From Verrucomicrobiota bacterium (GTDB lineage Bacteria > Verrucomicrobiota > Verrucomicrobiia > Limisphaerales > UBA9464), in NCBI GenBank assembly GCA_017302195.1, contig JAFLEG010000227.1, forward strand, positions 1 to 7,061: DNA of 7,061 nucleotides, given 5' to 3'. This document shows, piece by piece, positions 1-5,742 of the stretch (positions are counted from its first letter, which is position 1; the number at the start of each line of letters is the position of its first letter). Position numbers and translations under genes: made by a program. The notes under the pieces are model-generated. The model had not been told where the DNA came from, searched no databases, and saw nothing but the letters and a program-made list of their open reading frames with translations.

Positions 1-648
1 GTGAGGGCCTCGACCCGATTGACGCATCGGGACCCGCGGGCTGAGACCGCTGCGCTGGCGGTGGCTGAGGCGGCGGCGTGGATCGTTCGCCGGGGTGCAG
101 GTGGCGGAGCTGAAGGGGAAGCGCAATCAGAGCCTTCTCAAGTCGGCTCCGACGATGGGGTGATCCAATGGGTGCGGGTGTCGGAGGATCCGGAATGGGT
201 GGCCGTCTGCACCGCCCTCGAGTGTGCGCTGATCCGCGGGGATGCCGTGACGGACTTCGCAGCCTCGCTTGGCCTGACACGGGGCGTCACGGGCTACGCC
301 TACCACACGGTCCCCGTGGCACTCTATGCATGGCTACGGCATCGCGGGGATTTCCAAACCACGCTGGTTGCCGCCATCCGATGTGGCGGCGACACGGACA
401 CCGTGGCGGCCATCGCCGGAGCGCTGGCCGGCTGCGAGGTTGCCGAACAGGGAATTCCGGCCCGATGGCGGCATGGGCTGTGGGACTGGCCCCGTTCACC
501 CCGGCTTCTCAACCGGCTGGCGGAACAACTGGCGGCGACGGACGGGCTGCCGGTCCGCTGGTTCTGGCCCGGCGTGCTGGCCCGCAACGTGTTCTTCCTC
601 GCCGTGGTGCTCTTCCACGGCTTCCGGCGTCTCTTCCCACCGTACTGA
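1..648 (+). CDS. ADP-ribosylglycohydrolase (DraG-like) family protein, 5' partial
   Basis: This is the C-terminal 215 residues of a DraG/ADP-ribosylglycohydrolase-fold protein. The family hydrolyses ADP-ribose linkages (ADP-ribosyl-protein or related ADP-ribose compounds) with a binuclear metal centre. Two family signatures are visible: a THRDPRAE segment at visible residues 8-15, and the metal-binding CGGDTDT motif at 128-134, preceded by RGVTGYAYHTVP at 94-105. The frame is open to base 1, and the GTG there is probably internal because the family's N-terminal metal-binding half is missing. An Arg/Gly/Glu/Ser-rich stretch at residues 30-52 looks like a variable loop. The protein ends with a hydrophobic, basic tail (FFLAVVLFHGFRRLFPPY) that ordinary soluble DraG enzymes do not need and that may contact a membrane or partner. 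The SPFH gene starts 68 bases downstream. Family assignment is strong; the substrate is unknown. Confidence 0.85.
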   Translation: MRASTRLTHRDPRAETAALAVAEAAAWIVRRGAGGGAEGEAQSEPSQVGSDDGVIQWVRVSEDPEWVAVCTALECALIRGDAVTDFAASLGLTRGVTGYAYHTVPVALYAWLRHRGDFQTTLVAAIRCGGDTDTVAAIAGALAGCEVAEQGIPARWRHGLWDWPRSPRLLNRLAEQLAATDGLPVRWFWPGVLARNVFFLAVVLFHGFRRLFPPY

Positions 649-716
649 ACCGCCGCTTTGCAGAAATCCAGGACAACGACTCCAACCGCAACCTCAACCT
701 CAACGAAAGACGTTCC

Positions 717-1726
717 ATGTTTGGCATCCGATTCATCAAGACCGATCCCACCACCTACCTGCTCCAGTACCGCGGCGGTCAGGCCGTGCGCGAGGGCATC
801 GGGTTGTCATTCTTCTACTACGCGCCCACCACCTCGCTGGTGGCGGTGCCCGTAGCCAGCACGGATGCACCCTTCATCTTCGAGGAGACGACGGCCGACT
901 TCCAAAGCGTCACGCTCCAGGGGCAGGTCACCTATCGGGTGGCCGATCCCAAGCGCCTGGCGACATTGATGAACTTCACCCTGGACCGGCGCGGCGGCCA
1001 TGTGTCGGAGGATCCGCAGAAGCTGCCGCAGCGCGTCATCAATGTCGTCAACGTGCTGGCCCGCGCCGAACTCCAGGCACTCAAGCTCCGCGAGGCCATC
1101 CGGGCGTCGGAGACGATCGTGCCCCGGGTGCGGGCCGGGCTGGCGGCCTCGGGTGAGATTGGACAACTCGGTCTTGAGGTGCTGGGTCTGAGCATCCTGG
1201 CCATCAGGCCGTCGCCGGAAACCGCGCGTGCCCTGGAGGCCGAGACCCGCGAGCAACTGCTCCGGCAGGCCGACGAGGCGATCCATGTCCGCCGCAACGC
1301 GGCCGTGGAGCAGGAGCGGGCCATCAAGGAGAATGAGCTGAACACCGAGGTGGCGGTTGAAAACAGAAGCGCCAGATCCGCGAGGCGCAGATGGACGCCG
1401 AGCGCGCCGTGCAGGAGAAGCAGGCGCAGCTCCGGCAGGCCGAAATGACGGCGAACATTGATCTGGAACAGAGGCGCAGAAGCCTGGTCACTCTGGCGGC
1501 CGACAACGCCCGGGCCGAGGCGGATGCCCGCGCCTACGGCATCTCGACGGCCATGCAGGCCATCAGCACCGCCGATGCCGCCACGCTCCAGGCCCTGGCC
1601 AGCGTGGGCATGAAGCCGGACCAGCTCATTGCCATGGCCTTCCAGGAGCTCGCAGGCAGGGCGGACAAGATTGGCCAGCTCAACGTCTCGCCGGAGCTGC
1701 TTCGGGAGCTGCTGGACCGGAAGTGA
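717..1726 (+). CDS. SPFH (band 7/stomatin-like) domain protein, interrupted by a frameshift
   Basis: The ATG at 717 opens a frame encoding an SPFH/band-7 domain (about residues 5-170). A charged alpha-helical, probably coiled-coil region follows, rich in Glu, Arg and Gln (ALEAETREQLLRQADEAI at about 172-189). After residue 216 (VAVEN) this frame becomes an Arg/Ser-rich nonsense tail ending at 1448. The natural continuation (KRQIREAQMDAERAVQEKQ, then a C-terminal domain ending ELLDRK) lies in the -1 frame and stops at 1726. Adding one base near 1361-1367 would give one 336-residue protein. SPFH proteins oligomerise and scaffold membrane-associated complexes. No N-terminal membrane helix is obvious, so this looks like a cytosolic or peripheral member. 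The ribosome-binding site is weak (GAAAGA about 6 bases upstream). Upstream extension of this frame to 168 is a shadow of the hydrolase gene. SPFH membership is confident; function is unknown. Confidence 0.8.
1361..1367 (+). other. apparent one-base deletion (frameshift site) in the SPFH gene
   Basis: Upstream of this point the SPFH protein reads ...EVAVEN; downstream, the coherent heptad-like helix resumes as KRQIREAQ in the -1 frame. The local bases are GAAAACAGAAGCGC. Reading AACAAGAAGCGC, with one extra A, would restore N-K-K-R with no other change. There is no canonical X XXY YYZ slippery heptamer in the zero frame, because the A-site codon would be AAC. An indel or sequence error in an A-rich run is therefore more likely than programmed frameshifting. 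Confidence 0.75.
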
Positions 1727-1728
1727 GG
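1719..1728 (+). promoter_or_regulatory. ribosome-binding site overlapping the SPFH stop codon
   Basis: The purine-rich GGAAGTGAGG ends six bases before the ATG at 1735 and supports that ATG as the start of the NAD-kinase-like gene. The same stretch contains GTGA, in which a possible alternative GTG start (1723) overlaps the SPFH stop TGA (1724-1726). Either start implies translational coupling between the two genes. Confidence 0.4.
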
Positions 1729-1734
1729 CCGCCC

Positions 1735-2682
1735 ATGCACCGCCTGACGGAAGCCAAGATCATCCTGGTCACCCGGCCCACACGCGTCGCGGAACTGCGC
1801 CGCCGCTTCAGCACCAAGATGCAGGCGGCGTTCTACGTGAGTCGCCTGGGCCAGGATTTCTCGGATTACGAGAACGAGGACGGGCTCTACACCGCCGCAG
1901 TCCGCACGGCGGTGGAGACGCTCGACACGCTGGGACGCGTCCAGCCCGTGGATCGTTCGTTTCTGCCCAACTTCGTCTTTGGTCCCGAGGATGTGGTGGT
2001 GGTGCTCGGGCAGGATGGACTGGTCGCCAACACCATGAAGTACCTGAACGGCCAACCGGTGATCGGCGTGAACCCCGAGCCCGCCCGCTGGGATGGACAG
2101 TTGCTCCCCTTCCGCGTGATGGACCTTGGAAAGGTGGTCCTGGAGGTGATCCAAAGGCGGCGTTCAGCGAAACCGGTCACCATGGCGCAGGCCAGACTCA
2201 ACACCGGCGAGACCCTCTACGCCGTGAATGATCTCTTCGTCGGCCCTCGCTCGCATACGTCCGCCCGATACCTCATCGAGATCGGCGGCGAACGGGAGGC
2301 GCAGAGTTCCAGTGGTGTGATCATTTCCACCGGCCTGGGCTCCACCGGTTGGCTGAAAAGCCTGCTCACGGGCGCCTCGGTGATCGTCCAGAGCCAGGGA
2401 ACCGCCAAGGGGAAGTCGCGCCCGCCGCCGGTCAAAAGCGAGTTTGCCTGGGACAGCAACTACCTGTGCTTCACTGTGCGGGAGCCGTTCCCGACCAGGG
2501 CCACCGGAACCCGCCTGGTCTTTGGACGGGTGACTTCCAAGTCACCCCTGGTCATCGAATCGCAGATGCCGGAGCACGGCGTCATTTTCAGCGACGGCAT
2601 CGAAAGTGATTTCCTCGCCTTCCGCTCCGGCGTCCGGGCTACCATTTCCCCGGCCGATCGGCAGGGATGGCTGGTGACCTGA
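1735..2682 (+). CDS. NAD-kinase-like (ATP-NAD kinase/sugar kinase superfamily) protein
   Basis: This 315-residue protein has the layout of the NAD kinase/diacylglycerol kinase fold. An N-terminal Rossmann-like strand (KIILVTRP) begins at residue 8. The phosphate-binding GGDG motif appears as GQDG at 92-95, followed by GQPVIGVNPEP (106-116). The NE motif of NAD kinases appears as ND at 165-166 (YAVNDLFVG). The glycine/serine-rich loop STGLGSTGW lies at 198-206, and SDGIESDF at 286-293. NAD kinases phosphorylate NAD(H) to NADP(H) using ATP or polyphosphate. The altered GGDG and NE motifs mean this could be a divergent NAD kinase or a relative with another nucleotide or sugar substrate. The ATG at 1735 is chosen over GTG 1723 because of the better-spaced ribosome-binding site. 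It is coupled to the SPFH gene, which suggests a joint function. Superfamily is confident; exact reaction is not. Confidence 0.75.
   Translation: MHRLTEAKIILVTRPTRVAELRRRFSTKMQAAFYVSRLGQDFSDYENEDGLYTAAVRTAVETLDTLGRVQPVDRSFLPNFVFGPEDVVVVLGQDGLVANTMKYLNGQPVIGVNPEPARWDGQLLPFRVMDLGKVVLEVIQRRRSAKPVTMAQARLNTGETLYAVNDLFVGPRSHTSARYLIEIGGEREAQSSSGVIISTGLGSTGWLKSLLTGASVIVQSQGTAKGKSRPPPVKSEFAWDSNYLCFTVREPFPTRATGTRLVFGRVTSKSPLVIESQMPEHGVIFSDGIESDFLAFRSGVRATISPADRQGWLVT
2528..2547 (+). repeat. perfect 8-bp stem, 4-base loop inverted repeat inside the NAD-kinase-like gene
   Basis: GGGTGACT and AGTCACCC are exact reverse complements separated by TCCA. The element encodes residues around GRVTSKSP and lies about 135 bases before the stop codon. 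It would form a stable RNA hairpin, but no T-run follows on either strand, so it is not a standard terminator. It may be chance, an mRNA structure, or attenuation before the downstream gene pair. Confidence 0.4.
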
Positions 2683-2713
2683 CTCTTGGTTTCCGCGGCT
2701 GCTTGCGTCTCGA

Positions 2714-2727
2714 CGTCCGCGCGGACG
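2714..2727. repeat. 14-bp perfect palindrome in the gap before the CtaG-fusion gene
   Basis: CGTCCGCGCGGACG is its own reverse complement. It lies in the 72-base gap between the NAD-kinase-like stop (2682) and the preferred ATG at 2755. As DNA it has the symmetry of a dimeric-regulator operator; as RNA it makes only a short five-pair hairpin. No T-run follows. In GC-rich DNA such palindromes also arise by chance, and no promoter could be recognised around it. Confidence 0.3.
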
Positions 2728-2754
2728 GGCGTTCAGACTGGATGGCGTCTTGTC

Positions 2755-5028
2755 ATGTCGCCTGCGGCAACCGATTTCCTGAGCGGCTGGACGCCGGGAT
2801 TCTGGTCCACGCTGGGACTGGGGCTGGCGCTGGGGGTGTACCTGCGCGGTTGGAGACGTCTTCACCGGATGCTGCCCGAGCGTTTTCCCGGTTGGCGGGC
2901 CGTGGCTTTTGCGGCCGGGATTTTCGCAGTCGCGGTGGCGGAGTGGTCCCCCCTGGATGCCTGGGCCGCGTTTCTCCTGTCCGCCCACATGGTGCAGCAC
3001 CTGTTGCTGGTGCTGGTGGCGGCGCCGCTGCTGCTGCTGGGGGCGCCGTTTCTGCCGTTGCTGCGGGGGTTGCCCCGGCCGGTGGCCCGCGATGCGCTGG
3101 CGCCGTTTCTGAATGCGCCGGAACTTCGACGGCTGGGTCACCGGATGACGCATCCGGTGACCGGGTGGCTGGCCCTGACAGGAGGCATGGTGGTCTGGCA
3201 TGTGCCGGCGGCCTTTGACGCGGCGCTGCGTTCGCCGTTCTGGCACGGGGTGGAGCACGCCACCTTCTTCCTCGGAGCCCTGCTGTTCTGGTGGCCGGTG
3301 GTGCGACCCTTCCCGTCGCGTCCGGTGTGGCCCCTGTGGACCGTGCCGCTCTATCTGCTGGCCGCGGACCTGGTGAACTCGGCGCTGGCAGCCGTGCTGA
3401 CCTTTTCGGAGCGGGTCCTGTATCCGACCTATGCCGCGGCCCCCCGCCTGTTCGGGAGCACGGCCCTCGGGGATCAATCCCTGGCCGGCATTCTGATGTG
3501 GGTGCCGGGTTCGATGGTGTTTCTCATCCCCGCCGTGCTCACCGCCATTCGGTGGCTCTCCCCGGAGGCATCGTTGGTGGTGCCGGGCGGCGTCGGAAAG
3601 CCTTCGGCGGCGAGGCAGTCGTTTCGCGAATTGCCTGAGGTGCCCGACGGCCGCCGGGGGAGGCGGGTGGGGGCGTTCGTCGCAAGACTCGGTGTCCGTC
3701 GCAGCGTCCAGGCTGTGGCACTTGCCCTGGCCGCGTGGGTGATCGTGGACGGCTTTTTCGGTGCACCCGACGCGGCGTCCAATGCGGCCGGCGGGCTGGC
3801 ATGGAACGGGGTCCGTGCGCTGGCCCTGCTGGGGTTGCTGGTGGTGGGAAACGTGTTCTGCTTCGCCTGTCCCTTCATGCTGCCGCGGGAACTGGCCCGG
3901 CGCTTCGGCGGGGGCCGCCGCCCATGGCCTCGTCTGCTGCGCGGGAAGTGGCTGGCGGTCGCGCTGCTGATGCTCTTCTTCTGGGCGTATGAGGCCTGGG
4001 ACCTGTGGAATCGTCCGGCGGCCACGGCCGCCCTGGTGCTGGGATACTTCACGGCCTGCCTGGCGGTGGATTCGGTCTTTCAGGGCGCCAGCTTCTGCCG
4101 GTATGTGTGCCCGATTGGCCAGTTCACCATGGTGGCCTCGCTGGCCTCGCCGGCGGAGGTGACGGTGCAGTCACCGGCGACCTGCGCCGACTGCACCACG
4201 CACGACTGCCTGCGGGGCAACCCGCAGACCCGGGCGCGGGGGTGCGAACTCGGACTGTGGCTTCCCAAGAAGTCCGGGAGTCTCGATTGCACCTTCTGCC
4301 TCGATTGCGCGCGGGCGTGTCCGCACGACAACGTCACCCTGGAATTCCGATCGCCCGCCCGGTCGCTGGTGACCGACACGGTCCGTTCCGGAGTCGGCCG
4401 CCTGTCGGCCCGATGGGATGTCGCGGCATTGGCGCTGGTCCTGGTGCTTGCCGGAGTGTCCGGGGCGGCCGTCATGACGGCTCCGGTGTCCGAATGGATT
4501 TCGGCCGGTTCTGATTCTGGATCCTCTGGCCGGGGCCTCAGGACCGCCCTTTTCCAGTGGGGCGCGGCGGGGGCGATTCCGGCCGCCGTCCTGGGAATGG
4601 CATTGATGCTGGGCCGCCGGTGGTCCGGTCGCCCGGTATCCTTCCGCACCCTGGCCTGCCGGTTGATCCTGTCCACCGTTCCGGTGGGGCTGGCGCTCTG
4701 GACCGCGCACCTGACCGGGCATCTGATGTTGGCGGGCGCCGGTGAACTGCCGGGACGATGGCTTCCGGACGTCGTGCGCCGCGGAATAACCGGCGAAGGA
4801 ATGGCCGTGGCGTTGCTGGCGTTTCAGACGCTGCTGCTGGGGCTGGGATGGCTTCTGACCCTGTATGCCGGCTGGCAGATTGCCCGGGACCTGGCCCCGC
4901 CGTTCCGGAGCGCCCTCCGACTGTTCCTGCCATGGGGAGTCTGGACCGGTGCGATCTACGGCGTGGGACTCTGGTGTCTGGTCCAGCCCATGCCGCTGCG
5001 GGGCGTGATGAACATTCCCCTGCCATGA
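2755..5028 (+). CDS. CtaG-type cytochrome oxidase assembly domain fused to a NapH/CcoG-like 4Fe-4S polyferredoxin membrane protein
   Basis: This 757-residue integral membrane protein has three parts. Residues about 1-270 match the Caa3-type CtaG family, which helps insert copper into cytochrome oxidase: AHMVQHLLL (77-85), VVWHVPAAFD (146-155), HGVEHATFF (164-172) and GILMWVPGSM (245-254). A basic, probably cytoplasmic linker follows (about 271-315). Residues about 316-535 resemble NapH/CcoG polyferredoxins: membrane-edge CFACP (369-373) and CRYVCPIG (448-455), a cysteine group at 477, 480, 485 and 497, and a classic CxxCxxCxxxCP cluster at 512-523. The C-terminal part (about 553-757) has four to five membrane helices and includes HLTGH (652-656). 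The likely role is electron delivery coupled to copper handling for a haem-copper oxidase; that is inferred from the two families. ATG 2755 (GGATGG nine bases upstream) is preferred; the frame extends to TTG 2686. The stop overlaps the next start as ATGA. Confidence 0.85.
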   Translation: MSPAATDFLSGWTPGFWSTLGLGLALGVYLRGWRRLHRMLPERFPGWRAVAFAAGIFAVAVAEWSPLDAWAAFLLSAHMVQHLLLVLVAAPLLLLGAPFLPLLRGLPRPVARDALAPFLNAPELRRLGHRMTHPVTGWLALTGGMVVWHVPAAFDAALRSPFWHGVEHATFFLGALLFWWPVVRPFPSRPVWPLWTVPLYLLAADLVNSALAAVLTFSERVLYPTYAAAPRLFGSTALGDQSLAGILMWVPGSMVFLIPAVLTAIRWLSPEASLVVPGGVGKPSAARQSFRELPEVPDGRRGRRVGAFVARLGVRRSVQAVALALAAWVIVDGFFGAPDAASNAAGGLAWNGVRALALLGLLVVGNVFCFACPFMLPRELARRFGGGRRPWPRLLRGKWLAVALLMLFFWAYEAWDLWNRPAATAALVLGYFTACLAVDSVFQGASFCRYVCPIGQFTMVASLASPAEVTVQSPATCADCTTHDCLRGNPQTRARGCELGLWLPKKSGSLDCTFCLDCARACPHDNVTLEFRSPARSLVTDTVRSGVGRLSARWDVAALALVLVLAGVSGAAVMTAPVSEWISAGSDSGSSGRGLRTALFQWGAAGAIPAAVLGMALMLGRRWSGRPVSFRTLACRLILSTVPVGLALWTAHLTGHLMLAGAGELPGRWLPDVVRRGITGEGMAVALLAFQTLLLGLGWLLTLYAGWQIARDLAPPFRSALRLFLPWGVWTGAIYGVGLWCLVQPMPLRGVMNIPLP

Positions 5029-5639
5029 CCGCGCCCTACACCAAGATCCCCATCTGCGGGTTGGGATTCTGGCGCTGGGTGATTCTGGGAATCCTCGGTC
5101 TTGCCGGCGACATGTTGGGAGACTCCGAGGTCTGCCGGATGCGGGCGGTGCGGGATCCCTGGGTGATCTCGGTGTGGACTCCGGCCGTGGTGTCGAGCGC
5201 CTTGCCGACCGGACTGCGGGTGATGGTGCAGCGTCGGGACACCGGAGCCCCGGTGCCCGATGCGTTGGTTCAGCTCCGCCTGGAACCGCCCGCGGGCGTG
5301 CTCATTCGTCCTGAGGAGGCCTATTGCGGATGGCCCGGAGATGCGGGGGCTTCAACGAACTCCACCGCGCCCGGCTGGCCCCGCACCGTGGCCATGCGGG
5401 GCGGGGTCTCCCCGGCGGACCGCACGCAGGCCGTGCGCCTGCGCCTGCCGGCGGCGGGGGATTGGAATGTCACCGTCTCGGTCTCCCGTGGAGCCGATCG
5501 GGTTTCCGCGGCAACGCTCCTGCCAGTGCAGGCCCCGCTGGCGCGCCTGCTGGCGGTCTGGCCCTCGCTGCTGCTCCCTCCGGTGGCCATCCTGGGCTAC
5601 TGCCTTCAGCAGCACTGGGTGCGTCGCCGGAGGCCCTGA
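5025..5639 (+). CDS. FixH/YtkA-like small membrane protein with extracytoplasmic domain
   Basis: This 204-residue protein has a hydrophobic N-terminal helix (about residues 14-31) and a second membrane helix near the C-terminus (about 174-193) followed by a basic RRRR tail. This predicts both ends in the cytoplasm and about 140 residues outside. The outer region starts DPWVISVWTP (44-53) and contains VMVQRRDTGAPVPDALVQLRL (split here as 67-75 and 76-86) and LPAAGDWNVTV (141-151). This pattern fits the Ig-like beta-sandwich of FixH/CcoH and YtkA-like proteins associated with copper and oxidase assembly. The ATG overlaps the preceding TGA (ATGA), so it is translationally coupled to the CtaG-polyferredoxin gene. 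This mirrors the pairing of CcoG with CcoH in cbb3 oxidase assembly. Few histidines or methionines are present in the outer domain, so direct copper binding is not evident. Homology is distant and inferred mainly from layout and context. Confidence 0.65.
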   Translation: MTAPYTKIPICGLGFWRWVILGILGLAGDMLGDSEVCRMRAVRDPWVISVWTPAVVSSALPTGLRVMVQRRDTGAPVPDALVQLRLEPPAGVLIRPEEAYCGWPGDAGASTNSTAPGWPRTVAMRGGVSPADRTQAVRLRLPAAGDWNVTVSVSRGADRVSAATLLPVQAPLARLLAVWPSLLLPPVAILGYCLQQHWVRRRRP

Positions 5640-5708
5640 CCAGACGGGGTGCCGTGTGGCAATACTTTCTCACCGCATGCGTGCGCGTTGGTCGGCCGCC
5701 TTGCGAGG

Positions 5709-5733
5709 TGACGAGGAACTCCGAGCCTCGTCA
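5709..5733. terminator. possible weak bidirectional terminator hairpin between convergent genes
   Basis: TGACGAGG and CCTCGTCA are exact reverse complements (8 bp) separated by a nine-base loop. They sit inside the 103-base gap between the FixH-like stop (5639) and the stop of the minus-strand gene (5743). Position and symmetry suit a terminator shared by both strands. Neither side has a T-run, so intrinsic termination would be weak or Rho-assisted. Apart from this repeat the gap shows no other recognisable feature. Confidence 0.4.
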
Positions 5734-5742
5734 ACCCGCCTC

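Noticed and set aside
168..716. Upstream extension of the SPFH frame to an ATG at 168
   Set aside because: The extra sequence overlaps the ADP-ribosylglycohydrolase and is an out-of-frame shadow of it. SPFH-like sequence begins only at 717.
1359..1370. Programmed -1 ribosomal frameshift signal in the SPFH gene
   Set aside because: No canonical slippery heptamer is in frame and no clear downstream stem was found. A one-base indel explains the data more simply, so this is kept only as an alternative.
2996..3070. CTG-rich tract as a simple sequence repeat
   Set aside because: It encodes leucine- and alanine-rich membrane helices of the CtaG domain and is explained by codon bias in GC-rich DNA.
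2542..3477. 311-codon minus-strand open frame
   Set aside because: It is antisense to the NAD-kinase-like gene and the CtaG domain and reads as low-complexity Gln/Arg/Gly/His sequence with no family features.
4758..5024. Upstream extension of the FixH-like gene inside the CtaG-fusion gene
   Set aside because: The extension is Arg/Gly-rich shadow sequence. The ATG at 5025 forms a typical ATGA overlap and is followed directly by a plausible membrane helix.
5674..5681. CGCATGCG palindrome in the convergent gap
   Set aside because: Eight-base GC-rich palindromes are expected often by chance, and it has no repeat partner or promoter context.
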